Part shown: piece after piece, positions 1-13,500 of the stretch | Position numbering within the stretch: the first letter of the stretch is position 1 | Layout: every line of letters begins with the position of its first letter | Notes under the pieces: model-generated | What the model was told of the DNA's origin: nothing | Seen by the model: only the letters and a program-made list of their open reading frames with translations | Database searches by the model: none | Source: Schistosoma haematobium | Lineage: Eukaryota > Platyhelminthes > Trematoda > Strigeidida > Schistosomatidae | Length of the DNA stretch: 64,000 nt | Assembly: GCF_000699445.3 (NCBI RefSeq) | Contig: NC_067197.1 | Location: forward strand, 9,120,152-9,184,151 | Direction: 5' to 3' | Made by a program: the position numbers and the translations under genes

Positions 1-1511
1 TCTAGCATGAGAGAATTAGACACTACTGCAACTGAATCAGATATATATCGACATTGGTACCTAGAACCATCAGCAACTGCATTAAAATAAAAATAAAAAT
101 CGACAAACGGGCAACCAAACAAGAGGCCATTGAAAAGTTTCTCATGTGAGGCATTTAAAACCATCACACAACGGAACGCAAGCTAACTAGTAGAATTGAA
201 TTAACGCAATTGACAATCATATGCTCATTTATATATCATGTTCTGCAAGAAGTATACAGTTATGCGAATCTAATATATCTATATTAAACACCATAAAAAC
301 ATTAATTACAATGATATCTATGTATTGACGGTTGTAGCCTTCACATGTGTCCATTTCTAAACTCGACCTTCCTCAGCTTGTCCCCGAGCTAAGTTTATGT
401 CCGTAAGAATAGAAAATCCGTGGAAACTATAAGAATCTAAATCACAGTAAATGTGGAATTTATTTGGATGCACGCTGTGATTACTGAATGAAGCATAGGT
501 TAACTGAAATACGACTCCGTGAGTACAAGCAAGAACTTAGTTTCTGTCATATGGACACTTTTAGCGCTCTAAGTTTTCTACGTGGAAAGGTGATAAGGAT
601 TTGGAGATGTAATTTTGGATAACCCATTTCTAAATGAAAAGCAGAACAGATGCAATTTACTTGATGTATTATCATGCGAGGTGGTCCAGCGACACTAATT
701 TAGTCAAAGGACATTATTCGAGTGCACGAAAGCTGGATTCTTTAGTCTGTCTCAGCAAACAGGACACTGGGCTGGATTAAAAAACTTATTGCAGATACTG
801 ATACAAGTCAACCGGCCTACTAGTCTTTTTAAGGACTTCGTTTAAGCAATGAAAAGAGAATTTCCAAGAGTAGTATCAGTCACCAGCTTAACAACCAGTG
901 TAGTGAGCAATAAAAGCGTGACCTCATTACTACTGGGGTCAAGCCCAAAGATTATTTCCGTATCAGAAACGACTTTCGATGTCTCTTATTATCATTTCCG
1001 TTTCCTTTCTAATTCTTTCACTTCCATCTTCTTACACATTACCAATTAGTAAACTTATTCGCCGTTCTCGAAGTAATCATTTTCTCTCAGCACTCGAATT
1101 ATCACTTATTGTTTTCACATTACGACTAATCGACCCCCTGTCTCGTAATGTTATGACTGGTGGAATATACGCATTGGACATTACCGAGTACCTGGAACCG
1201 TACCAAAACAACGACAGGCGAGCGCAAAGAAATCAATCGGTTTATACGAACTGGCAAAAAAGATATTGCAAGAATATATCGGAGATTATTGGCTCAATAA
1301 TCCCATAAAACAAGTTTGGAGGCTCTTGAATGATTGAAACAATGATTATACCAGTCCACATTAAGGAAGTGTCCTACAAAACCTAAATGCGAACCTCCAC
1401 GAGGTGAAAAATCTCACCCTCCATCAACAAAGACCACAATTCAAAATTCGAGGAAAATTGTATTTTATGGTACCTTTGTTTTGATCTACTACATCTTGCT
1501 AATTTTCTATA
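1..1511. other. Upstream region of IFT80, no supported gene
   Basis: AT-rich sequence with no recognisable exon or repeat that I can name. An open frame at 979-1308 begins with a hydrophobic, signal-peptide-like stretch, but it has no homology I know and no convincing gene context. I do not call it a gene. Confidence 0.4.
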
Positions 1512-1536
1512 GTACCTAGTGTAGGCTGTTCAAAAA
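1485..1536 (+). promoter_or_regulatory. Possible splice or spliced-leader acceptor before the IFT80 start
   Basis: A pyrimidine-rich run ends in CTATAG at about 1512. It is followed by about 23 nt and then ATG AAA ATT AAA at 1536. The layout fits a 3' splice acceptor ahead of the start codon. Schistosomes trans-splice a leader onto a subset of mRNAs, so this could be a trans- or a cis-splice site. The sequence alone cannot separate the two. Confidence 0.3.
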
Positions 1537-4500
1537 TGAAAATTAAAGTCGTGACGAATGACTGTATAATTCATATCCTTTTTTATCATGCTAAAAGTGG
1601 TTTAATATTGTCATATTAGGAGTTATTTACTTAACAGCATGAACATAACGATTTAGCTAGTTCTGTTGACTGGGTGTCTTGCGATGAAATAATTTCGACT
1701 GCTGATGACCGAGTTGTTAAATATTGGAATCTGATATCAGATCAAGTGTCAGACTTATTCAGCTTGCCGCAAAATGTATTTCCAACATGTATGGACTGGC
1801 ATCCTAGACAAAGGACGAAACAATCTACCAAGGCTGCAAGAGGGAGTGAAATATTCTTACTCGGAGCTACTGATGGTAAAGTTGCACGATAGTTTTTGAG
1901 TTTTTTTTAGGGAAATGCCACATAATTTCTAAAGAGAAAAGAATAGAGAGAACTTCGGATGCTCATCAAGGGGCTGTTCTATCTGCGAAATGGAATTTCG
2001 ATGGAACTTCTTTTGCCACATGTTAGTGTGCATCATGCAAATAACACTGTTCATTTAGCTGGAGAAGACGGACAAATAAAAATCTGGTCACGGAGTGGGA
2101 TGTTAAGATCCACCTTGTGTCAACACAGTAACTTGGTATTATATTGTGTAACGAATTTTTCCTCAATCAGGTTATCCGATCTACTCGTTTTCATGGGGTG
2201 ATAACTCTAATATGATGCTTTTTTCCCTTGACAGACAACTAGTTATACAATCTCTTCAAGCGAATGTTAAACCTTTTGCCGTAAGTGAGTTAAACACCTC
2301 AGAGACTTGCTTCTTGTAGTGGAAAGCCCATGATGGTGTCATTTTGCAAGTTGATTGGAATGTCATCAACAGTCAACTTATTTCCGCTTCAGAGGATTGC
2401 AAATACAAAGTAAAACACCACGATTATAACCGTATTTTAGGTATGGGACAATTACGGGAGGCTCTTGTATTCGAGTGCGCCTTTTGAATATCCAGTTACT
2501 TCGATTTCATGGTCTCCTGATGGTCAGTTATTTGCAATTGGATCGTATGCTACTGTAGTGTTGTGTGATAAACTTGGGGTGAGTTTACGATATTTGTCTT
2601 GTATCGTTCATTATTTGTCTGATGTAAAAGTAGACTTCCACCACAACTTCGTCCAGTTGTAGGATATTAATTATACTCTAATCCTTGGAAATGATTTATA
2701 CTTAAAGGATAAAAAGAGTAGAACATAAAAATACTGGAGTCATTGTTTAATATGGAGATACAGACCATCAACGTACTATTTGTACTACTTTAGAATAAAA
2801 CCAGGAAATACATTTTAAAAAATCAAACGTTTTCCTCTGGGAAACATTAGCATTTATGGTTCTCATATTTTGAAAACGCTAAAGAACTTCAATAGTGTTC
2901 TTAGATGAATTTAATGTTGTAAGTTATATTTTGGACCAGTCGAAGACATCATCTTAGATACATGTTTATTGGTAAATTTTTGGCTTTTCAGAATAACTAA
3001 TCTATCAAAATATTTCGGAACTTAAGTTTGCATTTGCATTTTGGTAACAGTTTCCAGTTCATCTCTAATCCTTTCTAACTGAAGCTGTAAACATGCAGTT
3101 GTGATGAATCTATAGGGAAATCTAAAAATTATAGTTACGTCATGTCTTGGTTGTTTTTAGTCTCGTTAATTATTTTGCATTTGTTAGCACTCATATTCAT
3201 AGTGTGTCTTCAACCATTTGGGGACTGATACTCATGGAGTGGTTTGAGATTGTATCACTGTGATAATCTGAAGTATTTGAATTATAATACGAACTAGGAA
3301 TCCCAGAAATAACGCAATTTAACCGAGAAGTACTAGATGAGCACGAACGAAGGTACTGTATTTGGAATTCGAAATCAAATAACCATCAAGTACAAAGAGA
3401 TCATTAGTTCATACAAACACTATGATCACTTACAGACATTGCGACCGAATCATTCAAGAATCGATTTAGGTGTGTTCTAGTTTGTACTTGTGTGGCTGTT
3501 TAAATTCAAGATAGAATCACATTAGTGTTGATCACTGAAATCAACATAGATCAAGTCCAAATTCATAGGGCTTCACGTTTGCGACTGTTTTGACTGATAA
3601 TAACAGAGAAACCGCTAGAGGTCAGCAAGCACGGAACAGTTATTTTGTTTTAATTTTGGGTTTGTAGCAAGTCTGAATTTCAGGAGATACTCTACAGGTT
3701 TCAGTAAAGAGATGAATTTGATACATTTCGATCGCATCAAAAGTGAAGAAGACATCATTAATGATATTAGATCATGGTCGTACCATTTTATTGATTGATC
3801 GAAGTTTTTGTTGTATGCCACTGGATTTCGACTTATGACCACAGTCCCTAGGTTTTTAATGGTTCTTCAATGCACATCAGTTCGTTATATTGCGCTACGT
3901 TCTTAACATCACCCAAAAGCAATATGAATTAATTTAAATGTTATTTCTTGAATTTTTAACTTCCAGTGGATTCATGCTTTGGAGAAAACACATACTGGTA
4001 GTGTTCTGAGTATCAAATGGTCTCCTGATGGTAATCAAATAGCGTGTGCTGGTGGAAATGGTCGAATAATTAATGGATATGTTACTGAAAGATGTTTAGA
4101 ATGGAATGGTTTTGAAGCAGTGTTAACAGATGAACGAACTGTTGTATTGCACAATCTACGGAATGAATCGATAGAACGTTTAGAATTCCGTGATCGCGTA
4201 TCAAAAGCATCATTCAGTTTCAATTACTTTATTGTAGTAACTAGCACTCAGTGCTATGTATACAAGTGAGTGTTTAGTATTTTTTTTATAAACCATTTTG
4301 TCGTCTAATTCCGAAATAGATTTCAGCACTGTTTGAAATCAATAAGGGATCTTTTGAAAACCATAGAGCACTTGATGGTTGGCTTTTTCTGGTTGTAAAC
4401 TCCCCATCCATTATCTCACTAATGACTGAATCAAGAACATCCAAGTTCCATGGCGAGCACGAGCGCCAAGTCGAAACTTAGTGATTTATATTTCTAGCTT

Positions 4501-7500
4501 GATCTAATTCGTGACGTGGAATTAGTTCAGTTTTCTCTAATCATGTTATCTATGTCAAACCTTTATTATTACCACAGATACCATTGACAGTACTCAGGCA
4601 TTTATCTGTACAATTCGATCTCATTATGCTTATATAGCTTGGCAACTTGAACTGACATACATATGCGCCAAATTCTAAGTCGCTGGGGAATTAATTAAAG
4701 ACTGACAACCAGCATCCAATGTTATTGAGGATATCTGCGTTACTCATGTATACTCATATATATATAATAGTCATTCAACTGAATGGCTTGTAGAGGTAAG
4801 TTTGATTCGGATGACAGGACAAATAACTCAGTAAGCTACTAGTGTATCTTTTATTTTATTTGTAGAAGAGATAACTAGTAAGGATTAGGGGGACGTTTTG
4901 ATCTGTATATTAAGTACTAATAAAAAGGAGTTCAAATGTAGCATTTTCATCCCAACTACCCTAAGTCGTTTGAAATATAACAAAGTCCCATTAATTAGTG
5001 AATATTTTAAGTAAGTTCACTTCATACCAAAGGACATGAAACTAAACCCAGGTTAAGAAGTTTAATCATAAAATTGAGCCAATACAGTGAAGATGCCACA
5101 GGTATTTGGAGTTTGACAACGCTTTAACCAGTAACACTTTCTACTATGAATGAGACACACTAAGTGAAATCAAAAGACAGAAGAGAGGAGGTTCGAAGAT
5201 ATATTTGATAGGCTATCAATATATCGAGGATCGTCTGATCTAATCTGGCTAGGGATTACAGAGAATGTTGAACATGGAGTTCCCACTCGTGATCTTTTGC
5301 GGATGCATGACTGAGCGTCTTCAGTTAGGTGAGTCCATTCAAACTAATGTGGTCAGTATCCAATGTCAAAGACTTACAGAGCTATTTATTCTGGGGATTT
5401 ATTCACCACTACAACAGTATTTATTCAATCAAATAATTGTCTAATATCTCAATATTATGAAAATTAAAGCTTACAATTAGTAATTTTTAAAATAATTCAA
5501 GTGGTGACTACTTAGCGTTACTAAAAACTTGCGACTGAGTTGTAGTATTCAGGCCATGTGGTAAATATATATGCATGCGTAAAGAGAGTAATCAGTTACT
5601 GTTCTTAATATCAACAAAGAGAAAACACAAACCTCAAAAACGAAATTCGTATTTGTTTCACAAGATGGTGAATATATGAACTCAACAACTCAGAGGATAA
5701 TGAGCTTAGGATTCGGAATGACTGGTACAGGTTCCGCGTTACAGTATGGGCATAACCATTGGTGTACAGGGGAATCCAGTGGAAGAGTTTAAAGTGAGGC
5801 CAACACCAAAATTTACCAGGCTTTAGGTAGTTTCTGTTTCAAGACATCCATCATTATTTGTTAGTTTAATTATGTATTACAATATTTAACTTCTTATAAA
5901 TTTATTTTTCAGTATTAAAAATTTCAATACACCTACCATTATTGAACTTAAAGAGTCCAGCGTTACTCATATTTCTCAATGTCAGAAGTGAGTTATTTAA
6001 CATCTTACCATTTTGTAATAATGTTTTAATCATTCGAGTGGTTAAAAAAGATTTTCATGAGTAAAAATACCTGACTAATCAATTTACCGAAATATTTAAC
6101 TTACTAAAATCTAGATAATATAAAAGCTTCGAATCAAAATGGTTGCTTCTCAATGACTTATCATAAGTTTGATTTTTAATTGTGAAAGTATAACCTTCAG
6201 GCGATATAAATTTATTGAAAATTCAAAATTTACAAAATAACCGGAAGAATAATGCTTCAGCCACTAAAGTATAGTTCATAGATAATTTAGGATCTAATAT
6301 GGATACTTATCAGTTCAACTTGTCACATCACTACATTAGCTTATTAAAAGAAAACTTTCTGTGAGAAGAAGCTGAGAATAGTCCATTTTGAATGTGAAAC
6401 CACTGTCTTACAAAAATGCTCACGGTAGGACTAAAGAGATTCATACCACTTGTGAAACTAAGTAACAATAGAGTCGTTAATGAGACTCCATTCCAACCGA
6501 ATAGTCTGAAATTGAAATGTTTCCAATCTTATAATTTACATCATGGACTCTTCGAAGTTAAGCATGTAAACTATCGGGTGCCAGCCCAGTGATCTAGATT
6601 TTGGGGACTCATGTTGTCTGAGCTGATTTAGTCTTGAAATTTCCATTGTTTTCCTAGACAATATCAGCATATATTTTAAGAAAGTAAGCTATTAAGATTC
6701 TTTCTCAAGTGATTAAAACTTGTTCTGTTGCTTTTAATTTGATTAACTTCATAAAGATTCTCTTTTCTTAAAGGTATAACTCGACAGAGGTAAAGTTAGA
6801 GACACCTTACACAGTAGGGTAATTAGAAGAACAACAAATGTTAATGTAGCTGAACTTTCCAGTTGATTATTATTAGTTTTTCAACTAAAGAGTAAGTTAC
6901 TTGTTTTCGCACCATTACCGTGCATTTACGAATCCAACTGATCCTATGGCGAAAGCTATTTTCGATGTTCTATTGAACAACTGAGTCAACAAATTAACAA
7001 AAATGTCTTTTTACGGGTTTAAAAGGATCAGACAAAATCCATATGCAACTCCGTTCTATCACATTAGAACGACATTCTCCATGTGGTAGATAGGACAGAT
7101 GTAGTCAGAGTGATTCGACCTCGTATCCTACATATAACAGACCTTATAAGGATTGGAGCTAACAACGTTAACCTCTCTATTCAAGAGAAATTTATAACAC
7201 GCTTGTCTCCTTCTTGTCTGGGAAACTCAATAGAAAATTCTACCAGTTTATCACACCCTTTGTTTGTTTGTTTTGTTGCACCCCTTTTGTCCCTACTTAC
7301 ATATTTGAGTTAATTGATCACGAATCTCCTATTATTTAGTTTTTAGTAATTATTATGTTGATAAGCTTATTTTCTCAAGTTTCGACCTACTCTTTATGTC
7401 AAAATATTTATTCAGTCTATTATAATTATTATAATTATTACTAAATCTTTAATATTGCTATCAATTTATACTTCCTACTTATTATGATTAGTCATATAAT

Positions 7501-10500
7501 CCTTTTTCAGTATTATCATTGACTTGTAAATTGTCATGATTGGTTTTGTACTTTTCATGCACGGAAATAAATATTATGGTGTACTGGACCAGAACCTAAT
7601 CAAAATCGAATCAACTATGTTGAGTGTGAGGCAGTATATTGGAAGTATATTGGAAGATGATTACGCGATATTACGACTCGATGGAATTAAACCATGTAAA
7701 CCATCCAACGCCGTGTTAGTAGCATACAGGCTGAGCGTTCGCACACAGTGCCGAAGGTTGGAGATGCGCACTACTATTATTATTACTGTTTAGATATTTA
7801 AACATTGGTACAAGGAGGCACTACATATATATGTGCCACACAAGTGATTCCATTTGTGTGTATTAGGATAATGCCAGGGCTCCAACACCGAAGCGCACTG
7901 CTAAGCAGTCCCACATTAGAACGAGGTAGCTATCTGGTGCTTCCTCATTTATGATGATTGTTTAACGAAGATCAGTTTGTGATTTTCACCATGGAATTCA
8001 AAATATCTTCGCCCCCATGAGAGACGATATTATTCTTTTAAGTGAGTTATTCTACTTCAGGGGATAGGAATTCTCAATAATCCAACCATAATTATTCTGT
8101 ACCATAATTTGAAAAAACAGTACGATCGTGGTATTTACAAATCTTTGATTATTTATAGATATTAAACCGAATTTCCATTATAAGAAGATATACGTTGATG
8201 GAACTACTTTCAGACTTGTTAAATTTGAAGATGACTTCCATCATAGACTGATGTATGTAGAAAAACAATTGAAATCTGGGCCACATGATCTTAACTCATT
8301 AATATCGTGTTCACCACAAGATCTGATATCAGTAAATGATGAAAGCTATCTTCTAAAAAAAGGATTTCAGTTAAAAAAAATACTGTTTTCTTTAAATTAA
8401 ACAATAATAATTACTAATCTTTTTACTACAGATATTTTGCTTTAGCTGATGGATCCAGTGTGTATATCTACAATTATGATGTACGTCTTGTTTGTTCATT
8501 AAAACATGCTAATATACACGCGGAACAAATTTATGCAGATTCTTTAACTATGAGCAATGATGTAATTGGTATTAAAGATCAATTAGATAAGAAAAGTTAG
8601 TTTGTTTAAATTAATATGATAAGATCATTGTTTATTAATCCTATGAAGACCTGTCTGTTACATAATCTAGTTATTTTGAAATCCTGATCAGTAATTTATC
8701 CAATTAGTTGGAATTTAATATTAAACATTAAAACTGGGATAAATATGCATCTATCCAAGTTGTTTTACCTTCTATCAGCAAAATATAAGAGGAAATAGAC
8801 AAAACCTAAATGAAAGAGATTGAGATAGTAACAGTATCAGTGATGATAAAAAGTTAAACAGAAAATTTATTTTATAACAAATCAACCAGGTCGAGAAATA
8901 AAAGGTATGAGATAATATGTAAGCTCAAGAGTTAGAGGATGATAAAGAACAAATAAAACTGAACTACTATAACCGGTTTTGAAAGATTCCACTTGATATC
9001 TTCTACCACAGAATATGATTATCATGAAAACATGTTCCAAGTCGAAGTCCAATGGTTAGTGAATTATTAAACTAATAACACATCTTGGTTTGGATGTTAT
9101 GGTTTTTTTTTCAGCCCTCTTTTAACCTAGACACTGTTGACTGTTGTAGAAGGTCGTGGTTAGGATATATGTCCTGCATGCATGTTGAATGTTTGTGGTC
9201 TCATCAAGTCGACTTAGAATTTTGGCTTAGTATTAGTATATCTAACCTCACCATTACTCATTTATTGATTCCACTGTACTTGAACAGCATATGAAAGGCA
9301 TTTGTAATCGAATACTTGCAAACTTCATCGGCTTTTTTATTTTCAAAGGTAATATTTTATGGAGATAAAGTAACATAGAGAAAGATGATACGTAGCCTAC
9401 TCATTCTGATAGACAGGTGTGCATTTACCTTGAATCACTGGCACCTTAATTTAACGGAAGTAAAACTAACTTCGTCTTTATACACATTAAAAAATCACCA
9501 ACGACCGACCCATCAAAGCTGATAAGATTCCCATGATATATAAAAAAGTGAATATGCGTCATGCCGTAATAGATTGTGTGTTGCTTTAAACCAATATGAT
9601 GGAATGATCAGTGAGGATAGATAATTGACATAAAAAATAATCATAATTTTTTGTGGTTGTCGATATTTAAGAATCATAACTTGTGTTTGAAGTAAACCAT
9701 CAAGTTAACCATGTTGATTTTGGAATTGGTTTTAAATTCAAGTCATAATTTAATTACGAATTATGGAACAAAGTTATTTATTATTTTGTGAACTAATAAA
9801 CCATTGAATAGTTTTGTCATATACCAACATCAGTTAGTTAATCATTGAAAACCACAGGGTGGGGCAATAAACAGTAGTTCACTTCTAATATAGAACAAAA
9901 TGACAATGCTCATTAACTACCCAATCATGATTTGAACCCAGAACCCTCAGATTTCACTGCAAGCACATTGTCAAGGAATCAGCCATTAAGACTAAACAGC
10001 TGTCGATTTCTTTCATGTTTATGGTAGCACCTTAACTGCTGTCAATTCATAACAGAGATCACCTACAAATTAAACTAATCTATTTTAGACTCTTCATTAA
10101 ATAAATATTTATTAATCTATGTTGCCCTAACATGAAAAAAATGATTTATAATACAGGTTCTATTCCTATTTGATTTACTTTTCAGTTATTCACTTATTTG
10201 ATCCATCGAGTGGTAAAACGCTAGGTGATGGGAAACCAATATCACATTCGGTAAGTGCTATCATTTTGTTATATTATTATTGAATAATATCTATAACCAT
10301 TAAACCGAATCAAATTCCATAGTTTATTTATATCACAATCTGAAGTTAGGTGAACAACCATTAAGTAGATAAATATCTTACAGGAGAGGGCCAAACAAAA
10401 GTTGCCAAATGCGAAGGACACTCTGTGTCATTCGAAAATTTCCTGATGCCAAGTGCATGCGATTGGTCACGAAATAGTTTTATTTCCTAAGGAATATATA

Positions 10501-13500
10501 TAGATGTGAATCGGTGTAGCTTAGTTAACCTCCATCCTCACTCTTATCCTTCTCACTTAGTAGCCGGTTGGATGTTGGATATAGGAAGTTTGTGTATCAG
10601 TAACAGTCTTGAACATCATTCGTCATAATAGAATGTTTCTGTCCTACAGGAAATAACTACTTAGTTTCAAAATCTTCATTAGAACGGACTCAGAACAGAT
10701 CTAGAATCTGTGATAAATTCTGTTTATTTGAATAGGTTGATTCACATTTTTAAGTTCAAATTATATTTTATACAATATGATTTTCATTCAATACTAACGG
10801 AGTATCACAATCCCATAACAGACTTCATGAACTTCATAGGTCAACAATTTTCAGTGAGAACTTTTGGAAACTAATTTCCAAGTTATTCAGTCTTGGTTCT
10901 TTTTTAAAAAAAGATCAAATAATTTGAAACCTTAAGTATTAAAGGGAAAATTGACTATAATTTGAAGAAAGCTAATGAAACAGTTTCGTTTAACATAGGG
11001 CTTGATTTAGTCCCAAACTCACTTATTTATAATATTTACTATAAATAATATTGGATTTTCCTACTGATTACTATTGGGGACGTTAGATCCCCAGAACTCA
11101 CTTGGTAAGTGCCTTAATTTTGTAATTTTATTTTGAAAAATTTGAATTTCCTTGTTTTCGCTCCAAAAGCGCTCTTTTTACCTTCATGGCGTATTTTCCA
11201 CTTGGGAGAATCGTTAACGCTATTGGTCTGTTGTGTATTTTAGTATGCTATTTTGTAACGCTTTTCAAGGACAGTTTTATGCTGTATATATAAGTCTAAT
11301 TTGTGTCTGTTGTTATTGCTCGCTCGTGTTTCTGGCTTTTTGCGGAATATACTTCCTCGTTCGGACTTCGACTTCTCTCTCTAGTTAGCGGGACTGGGAC
11401 TCAATAGAATAGCTAGTTTATTAGTCTTTGATCACAAGCCTTTGTTCCGTTCGCAGACTAAGTGAACTCGTCACCGCTTGAAACCTAGTGATTACATAGT
11501 TTCTGTTAGAAAATTTTTCATTTTTAAAAATGTGGATCATATTTACTTGAATTAAATTATTTCATCTCAATTGTGCAGACTGACTATAGAATATCCAAAA
11601 TTAAATTTACAAACCGTTTTGTTCTATATATGCGCTATGATAATTTGATTAAAGGATATTGACCTTCAAGATTCAATTGATATACAAGATCTATCAGCTG
11701 ATTTATGCTATTGAATCTTTTCCTTAAAATATGAGCTGTACCATTCAATAGACCAATGGATTTTTTAAAATGATTTATAATTGTCTTTCCTAAGTTTTAT
11801 TGACGAATTCGGGTAATTATCAGTAATGGGTTGTGGAGATTGTTGAGCTTTGATTAATATAATAAATGGATTAATGTTAGAATACCATCGGAAATATAGA
11901 ATAACTGGACGACCTTTTCGTCCTAGCATGGAACTCTTCATCACCCATCCACGATCCGATAGGTGGGACTCGAACCCAGGACCTTCGGACTCGCGCACAA
12001 ACACTTAACCTCTAGACCACTGAGTCGGTATCTGACGGTGTTAAAGTCGAACAACAATCAATCCACCATATTACATGTCCATCTTCCTTTATCTCTATTG
12101 AGTAACTGCCTTACAACGAGATGGGTTTCCTGGAGCTCTAATGAGAAGCCATGACCCGTGGAGTTCATCCGTGTCTGTTGTGAGGCAGTTACTCACCGAA
12201 GACAATGGAAGACAGTAGCAAAATATCATGGACCAGTTGAAGTTAGACACTAAAACCGTTAGATGCCGGCTCAGTAAGCGTTTGCACGCGAAACTGAAGA
12301 TCCTGAGTTCGAGTACGCGTGCGGGGTCATGTATGCACACTACTGAGGAGTCCCATACTAGGATGAGTACGAATGAGTTCGAAATCGAGCTTCATGATTT
12401 TCGATCAGTTATTTTCAAACATTGGATTATACTATGATTATCGAATATAATAATATACTGTTTCTGTTTTCCATTTACTTGACATTTCACTGATACGACA
12501 GCCTTTTTTCTTTGTTTTATAGAATGAAATTATTAAAATCAGTTTAAATCAAATGGGTAATTCATTTGATCGTCGATTGGCTCTGTTAGATAATAACAAA
12601 GACTTATATTTAATGTCAATTAGAATACTTGGTAATCAAAGGAAAATGGTTAAATTAGGTAAGTTTATCAGGTGACTGAGACAAAAAGTCGAATTGAGTA
12701 TTACTTGTAGTCAGATTTTGTCAACTTATGTTGATTGCGGTGTAGGCGAGATACCCATTTGTCAACTAAAGGATATGTTTATTATGCAGTATTTTGCTCC
12801 TTTCTATTTATAAATTTGAAATACAGCCTTTTAAAGCAGAAGCTACTAGTATTCGATCACACGTGTCTTCAAAGCATTTGCTGTATATTCTGCGATCAAT
12901 AAATTAGTAATTCTGAGGTCATACGCAGAGTACTAGGTAAGTATAGCAAATCAATTGACGAAGTAATGGATCTTTATCAACTGAGATTGTTGGGACATGT
13001 ATTCCAAATGCAAATCCACTGATTACATCGACGGGTGATAATGGCTGATGTAGGAGTAGGTTGGAAAAAATTTATGGTCGAGAAAACCATACATAGCATC
13101 AGTCCATGAAGTCATTGACAAATGGACTGATCCGAATTAACAGATGTAATTACCTGGTTGGGGTCAGAATTTAGTTTGACAATTATAAACACCTAGATTC
13201 AGTGGTTGGTAGAAACAAGTTTCACTGGAAGTTTCAATAAACATAAAGATATAATTGGTGAATTAGTCTAACGATAAGACAAAATTTATCCCTCAGATTA
13301 AAGCTTTAATCATTAACAAGTACAATCACTAGTTTTTGTTAAGTCAGTATTGCGGGTTTACGACCATGTCTAAGTAATGTTCATGAGATAAATATAGTAA
13401 TAAGTTTTGCTATTTAAGTATTTCGTTTATGCATATTTTTCATTCAATAATACTGATCGATGTCCAATTATTCTTGAGTTATATAAATTTAACTTTTCTT

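Noticed and set aside
979..1308. 109-codon open frame with a signal-peptide-like N-terminus upstream of IFT80
   Set aside because: No homology I recognise, no gene context, and an overlapping open frame in another phase. A single such frame in 1.5 kb is plausible by chance.
11960..12015. tRNA gene-like sequence with good A and B boxes
   Set aside because: The boxes belong to a SINE head. No cloverleaf with acceptor and anticodon stems can be drawn, and the same sequence recurs in other copies.
12095..12340. Open frames of 60-80 codons on both strands across the SINE pair
   Set aside because: They overlap pol III-type SINE sequence and the inverted repeat. They are not proteins.
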